Position numbers and translations under genes: made by a program
Notes under the pieces: generated by a model
Database searches by the model: none
What the model was told of the DNA's origin: nothing
Seen by the model: only the letters and a program-made list of their open reading frames with translations
Shown: in pieces, positions 49,891-58,208 of the stretch
Position numbering within the stretch: the first letter of the stretch is position 1
Layout: the number at the start of each line of letters is the position of its first letter
NCBI GenBank assembly: GCA_002490705.1
Contig: DKUO01000037.1
Span: 45,333 to 109,332, forward strand
From: Lachnospiraceae bacterium UBA7202
Lineage (GTDB): Bacteria; Bacillota; Clostridia; Lachnospirales; Lachnospiraceae
Direction of reading: 5' to 3'
Length of the DNA: 64,000 nucleotides

Positions 49891-50361
49891 ATGGGAATAC
49901 AGGAGGTACAGGGAAACAGCAAGGCGCAGACATACCAGAAAAAGAAAAATGCCGGGCGTGGAGAGGGATTTCAGGAGAGTTTATTGGAGAATCTGAAATA
50001 CCGGGAACAGACGGGTATAGATACGCAGACTGAGGCGAAAAAGAAGACGGAGAGCGTAGGCGTGGGAAGAATCGGCATGGCGGCCGGTATCCGGGTGAAC
50101 GCCGCGGCAATGCAGGAGGCCTTACAGGCTGTGGAGGTGAGACATATGAGCTACGAGGAGAGCGATCATGTAAAGATTGCCGTGACGGAAGGGTACACGC
50201 TGAAAGGAAAGCGGGAGGAAGGTGCAGACGACCGGGTTTATGTGGAGGCCAAGTATGACGACGGCAGGCTGGAGGCATATCAGGTAGAGATTGACAGGGT
50301 ATCAGAGAATACACAACAGGAGATCGAGCGGTTTGCGCTGGAGACGGTCCGGGAGGCATAG
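49891..50361 (+). CDS. Unrecognised soluble protein downstream of an ECF sigma gene
   Basis: 156 residues, 3 bp after the sigma gene stop. N-terminal ~60 residues are Lys/Gln-rich and probably disordered (QTYQKKKNAGRGEGFQESL), then GRIGMAAGIRVNAAAMQEAL and a C-terminal half with VRHMSYEESDHVKIAVTEGY and a helix QQEIERFALETVREA. No signal peptide, membrane helix or catalytic motif is seen. Probably translated with the sigma factor. Function unknown. Confidence 0.7.
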   Translation: MGIQEVQGNSKAQTYQKKKNAGRGEGFQESLLENLKYREQTGIDTQTEAKKKTESVGVGRIGMAAGIRVNAAAMQEALQAVEVRHMSYEESDHVKIAVTEGYTLKGKREEGADDRVYVEAKYDDGRLEAYQVEIDRVSENTQQEIERFALETVREA

Positions 50362-50395
50362 CGGCTTAAGAGAGGGCGCGGAAAGGAAGGAAAAG

Positions 50396-51067
50396 ATGAT
50401 TAACAACGACTATTTTATGGGACATAAAGTCTTTAACACCACAAATCATACGGCGGATAACTTAACCAGGCAGGTGGCGTCCACGAGCAAACGGCATATG
50501 GCGGGGATGGAAGGGGAGGTAGACCCGGAGAGCTTTGCCGCAAAGCTGAAGCAGGCGGACGAGTATGCGGCGTCGGGGGAGCACTGTGGGGCGGAAGATT
50601 CGATTGCCATTATTCTGCGACAGATGGATGAACCGACGGCGGAGAATCCGGAGGTGACGAAGGATGTGCAGCATAACGGAGCCCATGTGTCGGTGACAAA
50701 AAATCTGATGCAGGGTACGACGATCACCATTGGCGGCAGCGCGAACCCGGACTGGATTTATGTGAGTACCTCTGTGGGCACGGTGAAAATCGACCTCAAC
50801 GACACGACCAGCCTGATGAAGTGTCTGGATATGTTTTCACCGGAGGATATCAACGCCATTCTCAAGAAGATTCAGGAGGTGAAACAGGCCAGAGAGGCGA
50901 TGCGGGAGATCGAACGGATGCAGGACAGGCTGTTCAAGGAAAAACCCGCAGAGGAGCAGAACGGCGAAGATGGACAGGAAAAGTCTGTCGGCGAGACTGT
51001 CGGTGTAGTCGGCGCAGAGGAACTGCGAGACAGCGAGGAGAGAGAGGAAAAGAAGTTTTTGGGGTGA
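50396..51067 (+). CDS. Unrecognised soluble protein, third gene of the ECF unit
   Basis: 223 residues from ATG 50396, behind AAGGAAGG. N-terminus NNDYFMGHKVFNTTNHTADN; central part with VTKNLMQGTTITIGGSANPD and DWIYVSTSVGTVKIDLND, which looks like a compact beta domain; helix about 160-190 (INAILKKIQEVKQAREAMRE); acidic low-complexity tail. No export signal or membrane segment. The three genes 49399-51067 run together and may be one regulon-linked unit. I do not recognise a family. Confidence 0.7.
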   Translation: MINNDYFMGHKVFNTTNHTADNLTRQVASTSKRHMAGMEGEVDPESFAAKLKQADEYAASGEHCGAEDSIAIILRQMDEPTAENPEVTKDVQHNGAHVSVTKNLMQGTTITIGGSANPDWIYVSTSVGTVKIDLNDTTSLMKCLDMFSPEDINAILKKIQEVKQAREAMREIERMQDRLFKEKPAEEQNGEDGQEKSVGETVGVVGAEELRDSEEREEKKFLG

Positions 51068-51145
51068 TCCGCTTGCGATCCTATGGCCGCCGGTGCTACA
51101 ATAGACAGGACACGGAGCTTAGGAAAGGAAAACACGGGCGGACTG

Positions 51146-51982
51146 ATGCAGAAAAAAATTGCGGTGATAAATGACATTGCGGGATACGGAAGATGCGCCA
51201 TGACGGTGCTTCTTCCGATTATTTCTTATATGGGAGTGCAGGCTTGCCCGCTTCCCACTTCTATTTTTTCCAACAACACAGCGTTCCCCCATTTTTTTAT
51301 GGATGATTATACGGACCGGATGGAGGCCTATATCGAGAACTGGAAAAAGCTGGGACTGACCTTTGACGGCATTGCCACGGGCTATCTGGGGTCTGTCCGG
51401 CAGATTGCCATTGTGAAGCGGTTTATCCGTGAATTTTCCGGGGAGAATACGCTGGTGCTGGTGGACCCGGTGATGGGAGATCACGGCAGGCTATACTCTG
51501 CCTATACGGCAGAGTTATGCACAGAATTGCGGGAATTGGTGGCGCTTTCGGATATCATTACACCCAATCTGACAGAGGCATGCTATCTTCTGGGCATTCC
51601 CTATCGGGAGCGGGGATGGAAGCGGAAGGAACTGCTTGATATGGCCGAAGGGCTTTCCGCTATGGGGCCTTCCAAGGTGGTGATCACGGGGATTGTGGAG
51701 GGAGAATGCATTGCCAATTATGTGTATGTAAAAAGCGAAGAAGGAGAACCGGAAGCCAGACTCAGCCGTATCCATAAGGCGGATGCGGAGCGGTGCGGCA
51801 CGGGGGATGTGTTTGCCGCTGTGATTGCGGCGGATGCGGTAAACGGGGTTCCCTTTGACAAATCCGTGAAGAAGGCGGCGGCCTTTGTAAAACAGTGCAT
51901 CGAGGAGGCGGTGAAATGGGAAACGCCGTCCACAGACGGCGTTCCCTTTGAAGAAATTCTATATAAATTAAAAAGGGGCTAG
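51146..51982 (+). CDS. Pyridoxine/pyridoxamine/pyridoxal kinase (PfkB family)
   Basis: 278 residues. Phosphorylates B6 vitamers in salvage of pyridoxal phosphate. IAVINDIAGYGRCAMTVLLP and PLPTSIFSNNTAFPHF at the N-terminus match PdxK/PdxY; LVDPVMGDHGRLYS, DIITPNLTEACYLL and the anion-hole GTGD (in ERCGTGDVFAA) are present. ATG 51146 gives the conserved MQKKIAVIND start; an open frame from 51083 has no ribosome site. PdxK versus PdxY type is not settled. Confidence 0.9.
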   Translation: MQKKIAVINDIAGYGRCAMTVLLPIISYMGVQACPLPTSIFSNNTAFPHFFMDDYTDRMEAYIENWKKLGLTFDGIATGYLGSVRQIAIVKRFIREFSGENTLVLVDPVMGDHGRLYSAYTAELCTELRELVALSDIITPNLTEACYLLGIPYRERGWKRKELLDMAEGLSAMGPSKVVITGIVEGECIANYVYVKSEEGEPEARLSRIHKADAERCGTGDVFAAVIAADAVNGVPFDKSVKKAAAFVKQCIEEAVKWETPSTDGVPFEEILYKLKRG

Positions 51983-52015
51983 TTAAGAGCAGTGATGAAC
52001 ATTTCTGTGCACTGC

Positions 52016-52846
52016 TTAAGAGGACAACGGATACTCAAGTTCAAAGGGGTATCCGTCTTTTTTGTTTTTTTCGGAAAGTGTATCCGTCTCGATGACATAG
52101 AAATCATCGCTCTTGATTACTTCCTTCATTTCCTGACGAATGGTCTCAAAGTCTGCCACATGAGAAGAGATTCTGCGACAGGCAAAATCACCCTCATCTA
52201 TGGTGCGTACAGTCTGGTTCTCGTTTTCGGCAGCCGGTGTATCTCCGGTGATCGTGAGAAACATGTGCCGCTGATATTTGCCGTTTTTGTATTCATGCAG
52301 CACGCCGGAAGGATAGGCCACCACAGTGCCCATCTGCTGGGCGGTGACAAAAAGCTTCAGGATATGCTGCCCGTAATATTTGGGAACATCTATGTCCTCG
52401 AGGGGCACTGTCAGCATCCTGCGGGTCACGATTTCATTGTGATAGAAGCCGTCAGGCAAAAGAACGCCGCTTTTACTCTCCGGAATTTTGGCGAGGCCGG
52501 TCACAGGGCTCGCCATATTCTGCAGGGTCTCCTGCAGGGTGGCAAGACAGTTGTGGATATCCATAATCTTTTGCTCTGCCAGAATTTTGCCGTCGTAGAG
52601 AAGCTTTTGCAGATTGATCGAAGAATTCTCCACATAGTTGTTGAGATCCTTTAAGGGGATGCCCAGCTTGATACAGACCGTGATCGCGTCCAGAAGGTAA
52701 AGCTGTTCGTTGGTATAGTAGCGGTAATTCGTCTCCGTGTTCACAAAGGCCGGTTTCAGAATACCGATCTGGTCGTAATAGCGCAGCGACTTGATGCTGA
52801 CGTTTTTCAGCTTGGATACTTTTCCGATGGACATGTACTGACTCAT
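52016..52846 (-). CDS. MerR-family regulator with GyrI-like effector domain
   Basis: 276 residues. MerR HTH about 4-72 (MSIGKVSKLKNVSIKSLRYY, GILKPAFVNTETNYRYY), coiled dimerisation helix about 78-110, and a C-terminal effector-binding domain about 120-270 of the BmrR/GyrI type. Such proteins twist promoters with over-long spacers when bound to drugs or metabolites. No efflux gene is adjacent. A dyad TACCCGTGGGTA (52910-52921) lies about 65 bp upstream of its start and is a candidate operator. Confidence 0.88.
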   Translation of the reverse strand: MSQYMSIGKVSKLKNVSIKSLRYYDQIGILKPAFVNTETNYRYYTNEQLYLLDAITVCIKLGIPLKDLNNYVENSSINLQKLLYDGKILAEQKIMDIHNCLATLQETLQNMASPVTGLAKIPESKSGVLLPDGFYHNEIVTRRMLTVPLEDIDVPKYYGQHILKLFVTAQQMGTVVAYPSGVLHEYKNGKYQRHMFLTITGDTPAAENENQTVRTIDEGDFACRRISSHVADFETIRQEMKEVIKSDDFYVIETDTLSEKNKKDGYPFELEYPLSS

Positions 52847-52909
52847 TGCTAATTCCTCAAAATCTTTTTGTATTTCTTGTTGTTTTCTGTTTGTTTCTCT
52901 TATAAACTA

Positions 52910-52921
52910 TACCCGTGGGTA
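52910..52921. promoter_or_regulatory. Dyad upstream of the MerR gene, candidate operator
   Basis: TACCC-GT-GGGTA, a 12-bp inverted repeat; on the - strand it directly precedes TATAGT, a possible -10 of the MerR gene. The expected 19-bp-spaced -35 is not convincing. Confidence 0.4.
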
Positions 52922-52990
52922 AGAGTTGGTAAGACTTATTTTGTCACAAACTTTTCAAGAAAACAAGACCTTTTGGAAAACTAGTGGTTA

Positions 52991-53025
52991 CAAAAAAATC
53001 CGCATACAAGATGATGTATGCGGAT
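52991..53025 (-). terminator. Terminator of the cellobiose phosphorylase gene
   Basis: Perfect 10-bp stem ATCCGCATAC/GTATGCGGAT, 8-nt loop; on the - strand it is followed by seven T. Confidence 0.9.
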
Positions 53026-53048
53026 CAAAAATCTTAATGAATTTAGGT

Positions 53049-55484
53049 TTATCCCATGGTAACTACGACGTCGTAGTTTGTCTTGCCCTTCTCATAAGGA
53101 ATCACGCAGCCCTCTACGGCCTGACCGTCCACGGTGAGGGACTTGACGCCTTTTTCCACGTTGTCAGGGTTTACAACTTTAATGTTATAGGTTCCCTCGC
53201 GGAACTTACGGGTCAGGGTAAAGTCGCCGAAGCCTTTGGGTACACAGGGATCAATGCTTAATCCCTTATGGGTGGGATATACGCCGAGGATATGCTGCGA
53301 TACATTTACAAAGGTCCAGGCAGCCGTGCCGGTCAGCCAGCTGTTCTTTGCCTCCCCGTGGGTTCTGGCGTCTGCGCCGGCCACCATCTGGGAATACACA
53401 TAGGGCTCAGTGCGGTGGATCTCGCTGAACTCTTCCACATAGGCAGGGCAGGTCTTTTGGTAGATTTCAAACGCTCTGTCGCCGCGGCCGATCACGGTCT
53501 CAGCGATGGACACCCAAGGGTTATTGTGGCAGAAGATGCCGGCATTTTCCTTATATCCCGGCGGATAGGAGGAGATTTCTCCAAGCTCCAAATGGTATTT
53601 TGTATAAGCCGGCTGTAAAATCATGACGCCGTATTTGGTATCCAGTTTTTCTTTCACGGAGTTGAGGGCTTTTTCGGCAAGTCCTTCCTTTACGCCGATT
53701 CCGGCAAGCGGACAGAAGCCGTTGGACTCAATGTAAATCTGTCCCTCCTCGCATTCTTTAGAGCCGATTTTCTGGCCGTAAGCGTCATAGGCGCGGACAA
53801 ACCAGTCACCGTCCCAGCCGTCCTTTAACACGGCGTCGTACATCTTCTGTACTTCGGCGCGGGCGTAATCGGCTTCCTTCTGGTCGCCCATCAGCTCGCA
53901 GAGCTGTGCATACTCCTCGCCGTACTTGACAAACATGCCGGCAATAAATACGGATTCCGCAACAGGTCCTTCCGAAGGGCCGAAAGTCTGGAAGGATTCG
54001 CCCGGATGTTCCGAGAAGCAGTTTAGGTTCAGACAGTCATTCCAGTCTGCCCGGCCGATCAGCGGCAGGGCGTGAGGCCCTTTATGATTGACAATATAGT
54101 CAAAGGAGCGTTTCAGATGTGCCATCAGCGGCTGCGCTTTGGACATATCGTTGTCAAAGGGCACCTGCTCCGTCAGGATGGAGGTGTCTCCGCTCTCGCG
54201 CACATAGGCGGATGTGCCGGCAATCAGCCACAGCGGATCATCGTTGAAGCCGCTGCCGATGTCGGAATTGCCCTTTTTCGTGAGGGGCTGGTACTGATGG
54301 TAAGCGCTGCCGTCCTCAAACTGCGTGGAGGCAATGTCAATGATACGCTGTCTTGCGCGGTCCGGGATCAGATGTACGAAGCCCAAAAGATCCTGACAGG
54401 AATCGCGGAAGCCCATGCCACGCCCGATGCCGGATTCATAGTAGGAGGCGGAGCGGGACATGTTGAAGGTCACCATACACTGATACTGGTTCCAGATATT
54501 GACCATGCGGTCCACCTTGTCGTTGGAAGATTTTACGGTATATTTGGAAAGCAGCTCGTTCCAGTAAGCGTTCAGCTGCGCAAAAGCCTTGTCCACGTCC
54601 GCGTCGGTTTTATATTTGGAAAGCATTGTCTCAGCCGGCTTTTTGTTGATGATACCGGGAGCTTCCCATTTCTGGTCTTCGGGATTTTCTATGTAGCCAA
54701 GCACAAAGACAAAGGTCTTGCTTTCGCCGGGTTTTAAGGTCATATTGATCTGGTGGGAAGCGATGGGTGACCAGCCGCTGGCGATGGAGTTTGTGGCCTT
54801 GCCCTTTTCCACAACCTCAGGATTGGCTGCGCCGCGGTATGCGCCGAGAAAGGCGTCGCGGCTTGTGTCAAATCCATCCACAGGCGTGTTGACAGAGTAG
54901 ACGGCATAATGGTTTCTGCGCTCTCTGTACTCGGTTTTGTGATAGATGGTGGAATCTACGACCTCCACCTCTCCGGTATTTAAGTTGCGCTGGAAGTTGC
55001 GGGAGTCGTCGTCCGCATTCCAGAGACACCATTCCACATAGGAGAAAAGGGAGACTGTCTTTTCGCTGTCGCTTTGGTTGGTCAGTTTCACCTGACTGAT
55101 CTCGCAGTTGTCATCCATAGGGATAAAGGTGAGGACAGAAGCCTCCAGTTTGTTTTTTGCGCCGGTGAAACGGCTGTAGCCGATGCCGTGACGGCACTCG
55201 TAGCTGTCAAGTTCTGTCTGGGTCGGTTTCCAGCCAGGATTCCAGACAGTGCCGCCCTCTTTGATATAAAAATACTTTCCGTTGATGTCGTTCGGGACGT
55301 CGTTGTAGCGGTAGCGGGTCATGCGAAGGAGCTTCGCATCCTTGTAGAAGGTATAGCCGCCGCAGGTGTTGGAGATCAGGGTAAAGAATTCTTTGCAGCC
55401 TAAGTAATTGATCCAGGGCAGAGGTGTCCTGGGTGTGGTGATGACGTACTCGCGGTTGGCGTCATCGAAGTAACCAAATTTCAT
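53049..55484 (-). CDS. Cellobiose phosphorylase, glycoside hydrolase family 94
   Basis: 811 residues, the typical size of GH94 cellobiose phosphorylases. Cytosolic enzyme that splits cellobiose with phosphate into glucose 1-phosphate and glucose, saving ATP. N-terminal beta-sandwich about 1-290 (TPRTPLPWINYLGCKEFFTL), helical linker, then an (alpha/alpha)6 barrel with SGIGRGMGFRDSCQDLLGF, GRADWNDCLNLNCF (general acid probably D483) and LTGTAAWTFVNVSQHILG. No signal peptide. AAGGAG precedes its ATG. Divergent from a LacI regulator with shared operator-like boxes, so induction by cellobiose is inferred. Chitobiose or laminaribiose phosphorylase are less likely. Confidence 0.92.
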   Translation of the reverse strand: MKFGYFDDANREYVITTPRTPLPWINYLGCKEFFTLISNTCGGYTFYKDAKLLRMTRYRYNDVPNDINGKYFYIKEGGTVWNPGWKPTQTELDSYECRHGIGYSRFTGAKNKLEASVLTFIPMDDNCEISQVKLTNQSDSEKTVSLFSYVEWCLWNADDDSRNFQRNLNTGEVEVVDSTIYHKTEYRERRNHYAVYSVNTPVDGFDTSRDAFLGAYRGAANPEVVEKGKATNSIASGWSPIASHQINMTLKPGESKTFVFVLGYIENPEDQKWEAPGIINKKPAETMLSKYKTDADVDKAFAQLNAYWNELLSKYTVKSSNDKVDRMVNIWNQYQCMVTFNMSRSASYYESGIGRGMGFRDSCQDLLGFVHLIPDRARQRIIDIASTQFEDGSAYHQYQPLTKKGNSDIGSGFNDDPLWLIAGTSAYVRESGDTSILTEQVPFDNDMSKAQPLMAHLKRSFDYIVNHKGPHALPLIGRADWNDCLNLNCFSEHPGESFQTFGPSEGPVAESVFIAGMFVKYGEEYAQLCELMGDQKEADYARAEVQKMYDAVLKDGWDGDWFVRAYDAYGQKIGSKECEEGQIYIESNGFCPLAGIGVKEGLAEKALNSVKEKLDTKYGVMILQPAYTKYHLELGEISSYPPGYKENAGIFCHNNPWVSIAETVIGRGDRAFEIYQKTCPAYVEEFSEIHRTEPYVYSQMVAGADARTHGEAKNSWLTGTAAWTFVNVSQHILGVYPTHKGLSIDPCVPKGFGDFTLTRKFREGTYNIKVVNPDNVEKGVKSLTVDGQAVEGCVIPYEKGKTNYDVVVTMG

Positions 55485-55527
55485 AGCTCCATTCTCCTTT
55501 TAAATGATGTTTTATGTGTCCGGCTTC

Positions 55528-55581
55528 GTGAAATCGTCGTAAAAATTGAGAAGGTAAACGATTAAGTAAATACGATTTCAC
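55528..55581. promoter_or_regulatory. Operator-like region upstream of cellobiose phosphorylase
   Basis: GTGAAATCGT (55528-55537) and ACGATTTCAC (55572-55581) are perfect inverted repeats 34 bp apart. Between them lies AAACGATTAAG (55556-55566), which recurs before the LacI gene. ACGATT/AATCGT cores suit a LacI-family protein. Confidence 0.55.
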
Positions 55582-55668
55582 TCAGTTAAACAGATTATAC
55601 AGAAGAAATAATAAAAAAGCAATAAATATATATTTTCCTTATGAAACACGTTGGAATCGGAAAATCCA

Positions 55669-55720
55669 TTGCATTGCGGAGAATTGTGTTGTACAATGAA
55701 AATACGAAAACGATTAAGCG
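55669..55720 (+). promoter_or_regulatory. Promoter and operator-like box of the LacI gene
   Basis: TTGCAT (55669-55674), 17-bp spacer, TACAAT (55692-55697), then AAAACGATTAAG starting at about 55707, sharing AAACGATTAAG with the box before cellobiose phosphorylase. The box lies over the transcribed start, consistent with autorepression. It also partly resembles a CcpA cre site. Confidence 0.5.
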
Positions 55721-55775
55721 ACATGCGGCACATGCAGATTATTGATGATTCCGCCGGTTGGAGAGGGTGTGGCTT

Positions 55776-56798
55776 ATGGTATCAATGAAAGATATTTCAG
55801 CGGTCTGCGGTGTGTCTGTGGCTACAGTCAGCAAGGCGCTGAACGACCAGAACGATATCGGAAAAGAGACAAAGAGACGGATTCGTCAGGTGGCCGAAGA
55901 GATGGGATATTTTCCGAATACGGCAGCCAAGACGTTGAAGACGAACCGCAGCTACAATGTGGGCGTGCTCTTTAATCATGAGGATTATAGCGGCTTGACG
56001 CACGATTACTACGCCTTTGTTCTGGACAGCCTGAAAAACACAGTGGAACAGAAGGGATATGACATTACCTTTGTCAATACCAGCAAACGCCGTTTAGGAG
56101 GGACCAGTTATCTGGAACACTGCAAGTCAAGAGGATTTGACGGGATTGCCATTGTCTGTACGGATTTTTATTCGCCAGAGATTCTACAGCTTGTGAGGAG
56201 CGGGATTCCTGCGGTTACGCTGGATCATCTTTTTAATAACGTCTGCGCGGTGATGTCCAACAATGTGCAGGGAATGCAGGATCTGCTCACCTATGTGTAT
56301 CGGAAAGGACACCGCAGGGTAGCCTATATCCATGGCGCTGATTCCGCGGTGACCCAGAGCAGGCTGTCTTCTTTTTACCGGACGGCGGGTCAGCTCGGCC
56401 TTACAATACCGGACGAATATGTCAGGATGTCGCCCTACCGTGATACAAAAATTGCGTACAGAGAGACGATGTATTTACTTGATCTGGATGAGCCGCCCAC
56501 CTGTATTCTTTATCCGGATGATTTTGCTGCATTCGGCGGTTTTAATGCGATACATGAACGGGGACTGCGGGTGCCGGGGGACATTTCGGTTGCCGGTTAT
56601 GACGGCATACGGATTGCCAGGCATATCGAGCCTACGCTGACCACGCTGCGTCAGGACACGACGGAGCTGGGAAGGCAGGTGGGCGAAAAGCTGATCAGCC
56701 TGATTGAACATCCCAAGACCACGCTGGTGGAGACGATTGTGGTGGAAGGCCATGTGTTTGAGGGCAATTCCGTGGCGGAAATCGGAGGGGAAGAGTAA
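55776..56798 (+). CDS. LacI-family transcriptional regulator
   Basis: 340 residues. LacI HTH about 2-50 (VSMKDISAVCGVSVATVSKA), hinge helix with NTAAKTLKTN, and a periplasmic-binding-protein-like domain about 60-335 (NVGVLFNHEDYSGL, PDDFAAFGGFNAIHERGL, SVAGYDGIRIARHIEP). Probably senses cellobiose or a related sugar and represses the divergent GH94 gene and itself. ATG 55776 lies about 10 nt after GGAGAGGG. Overlaps the next gene (TAATG). Confidence 0.92.
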   Translation: MVSMKDISAVCGVSVATVSKALNDQNDIGKETKRRIRQVAEEMGYFPNTAAKTLKTNRSYNVGVLFNHEDYSGLTHDYYAFVLDSLKNTVEQKGYDITFVNTSKRRLGGTSYLEHCKSRGFDGIAIVCTDFYSPEILQLVRSGIPAVTLDHLFNNVCAVMSNNVQGMQDLLTYVYRKGHRRVAYIHGADSAVTQSRLSSFYRTAGQLGLTIPDEYVRMSPYRDTKIAYRETMYLLDLDEPPTCILYPDDFAAFGGFNAIHERGLRVPGDISVAGYDGIRIARHIEPTLTTLRQDTTELGRQVGEKLISLIEHPKTTLVETIVVEGHVFEGNSVAEIGGEE

Positions 56799-57190
56799 TG
56801 TCGGCGCCGATTTTATTTGACCAAAGTAAATTAAAGGCATATGATGGTCTTATGAGACTGTGCGAGTTCGCAGGGGAGTCCGAGGAGTGGCAGCAGGCCA
56901 TGTGGTGCTGGTTTTTGCGGAATCAGGAGCTCTATGACGCTTTTGTCTATTATCTGGAGCGCCATGAACTGCCGGATTTTCCCAAATGCGGCGCTTACTC
57001 CCTGACAGACTGTTATGTGTGGCAGATAGAGCAGGATAATCTGCGCATGGACACGGGGAAGAATACGGCGGACTGCAATAAAGAGGACATGGTGCTTCGC
57101 AGTTTTATGATGTTGGCCGAAATGCTGCAGGATCCGAATGCCTATGCGAAAAAATTGAGCGATTGGAAGGGTATGGATCAGACCATGTGA
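56798..57190 (+). CDS. Unrecognised protein coupled to the LacI gene
   Basis: 130 residues, starting inside the LacI stop codon (TAATG), so translation is coupled. Soluble and aromatic-rich: EEWQQAMWCWFLRNQELYDA, DAFVYYLERHELPDFP, and a C-terminal helix MVLRSFMMLAEMLQDPNAYA. No recognised domain. The coupling suggests a link to sugar regulation, but the short spacing may be incidental. Confidence 0.7.
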   Translation: MSAPILFDQSKLKAYDGLMRLCEFAGESEEWQQAMWCWFLRNQELYDAFVYYLERHELPDFPKCGAYSLTDCYVWQIEQDNLRMDTGKNTADCNKEDMVLRSFMMLAEMLQDPNAYAKKLSDWKGMDQTM

Positions 57191-57244
57191 GGTACGGTTT
57201 CAAGGAAACTTGTTATAGGAATAGCACAGAAAAAGGAAGGAAGC

Positions 57245-57688
57245 ATGGATCGGACAGAGTTTGTGGATAAGCTGCAACATGCGCTCTCAGGGGGACTTGG
57301 CAGCGCTTTGGTGGCGGAGAATGTGCAGTATTATCGGGAATATATTGATGTGGAGATCAGAAAGGGCAGGAGTGAGGAAGAGGTGATCGGAAGTTTGGGA
57401 GATCCCAGACTTCTGGCAAAGAGCATTATTGAGGCCAATAAACGCACCGGCCAAAACGAAGGGACAAACCGGAATTACGATGAGGAGACGCCGGAGAGCG
57501 GTTATGGCAGTCAGGAGGCGGCGCAGGGCGCTGTGCATGTACCCGGCTGGTTAATTCTGCTGATTGTGGTGGTGGTTCTGCTGTTGATTATCGGTGTAGC
57601 CTTCTCGGTGATTTCTTTCCTTGCGCCGGTTATCATTCCGGTTTTGGTTGTTTTGCTTGTGATCAATTTTATCAAGGGACGGAGGTAA
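57245..57688 (+). CDS. DUF1700/HAAS-type membrane protein
   Basis: 147 residues. N-terminal helical region about 1-65 (VQYYREYIDVEIRKGRSEEE, GSLGDPRLLAKSIIEA), the HAAS pattern also found in DUF1700 proteins, a polar linker about 67-95, and a long hydrophobic hairpin about 99-140. HAAS proteins are often co-encoded with PadR regulators; none is present here. AAAGGAAGGAAGC precedes ATG 57245. Function unknown. Confidence 0.78.
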   Translation: MDRTEFVDKLQHALSGGLGSALVAENVQYYREYIDVEIRKGRSEEEVIGSLGDPRLLAKSIIEANKRTGQNEGTNRNYDEETPESGYGSQEAAQGAVHVPGWLILLIVVVVLLLIIGVAFSVISFLAPVIIPVLVVLLVINFIKGRR

Positions 57689-57756
57689 AGACAACAGGCC
57701 GTCTATCTGTGATAAGCGGCCTGTTGAGGGGAGTATAAATAATTAATATAAGGGTC

Positions 57757-57797
57757 TGTAGGCGGAGAATGAAGGGGTATCTCCGTCTACATCTTTT
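57757..57797 (+). terminator. Terminator after the HAAS-type gene
   Basis: 12-bp stem TGTAGGCGGAGA/TCTCCGTCTACA with one G-T pair, 11-nt loop, then TCTTTTATT. A weaker 9-bp hairpin (AACAGGCCG/CGGCCTGTT) lies just before it at 57693-57725. Confidence 0.75.
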
Positions 57798-57971
57798 ATT
57801 ATAGTACGTTGGATGAAAAAAACAACAAGAAATAGTACCAAAGTACCAATAATGATTTTGTCAATTTTGAATAAAAAAATAGTACCAAAGACCTATACGG
57901 CACCTGAATAACTTTCATTTTATTTTCTCATACTATTTCTGTAACACGAAACCAATCAGGAGGTATGGAAG

Positions 57972-58124
57972 ATGTCTAAGAATGATTTTAACCAGAACAG
58001 CCAGCAGAATGAGAAGCAGCAGGACAAGAACAGTCAGAACAACTCTAAGAACAGTTCTAGCAATGCAAACAACAGCAGCAAGAACAGTTCCGGCAGCAAC
58101 TCTAACAGCAAGGACAACTACTAA
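57972..58124 (+). CDS. 50-residue Asn/Ser/Gln/Lys-rich small protein
   Basis: Starts at ATG 57972, 8 nt after a full AGGAGG (57958-57963), and ends at TAA 58124. The sequence is nearly all Asn, Ser, Gln and Lys (MSKNDFNQNSQQNEKQQDKN, then NSS/NNS-type runs and a final DNY), hydrophilic and probably disordered. A strong ribosome site and a terminator just downstream support a real gene. The composition recalls gamma-type small acid-soluble spore proteins, but the typical repeats are absent. Upstream (57830-57895) the phrase ATAGTACCAAAG occurs twice. Confidence 0.7.
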   Translation: MSKNDFNQNSQQNEKQQDKNSQNNSKNSSSNANNSSKNSSGSNSNSKDNY

Positions 58125-58141
58125 GAAGGATCTGATCTGAA

Positions 58142-58168
58142 AGGGGGACGCATGGAGCGTCCCCTTTT
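58142..58168 (+). terminator. Terminator of the small Asn/Ser-rich gene
   Basis: 9-bp stem GGGGGACGC/GCGTCCCCT, loop ATGGA, followed by T5. Confidence 0.85.
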
Positions 58169-58173
58169 TCCGG

Positions 58174-58202
58174 TTGACAGGCATTTGCATACAGCATAAA
58201 AT
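58174..58202 (+). promoter_or_regulatory. Promoter of the THUMP methyltransferase gene, leaderless configuration
   Basis: TTGACA (58174-58179), 17-bp spacer, TAAAAT (58197-58202). The expected start, 6-7 bp after the -10, coincides with the A of ATG 58209. Confidence 0.7.
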
Positions 58203-58208
58203 GTAGCT

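Noticed and set aside
51984..52019. Inverted repeat AGCAGTG/CACTGCT between the B6 kinase and the convergent MerR gene, considered as a terminator
   Set aside because: No T run follows on either strand, so terminator function is not supported.
54072..54737. 221-codon + strand frame inside the cellobiose phosphorylase gene
   Set aside because: It lies wholly within the GH94 catalytic region on the opposite strand and has no features of its own.
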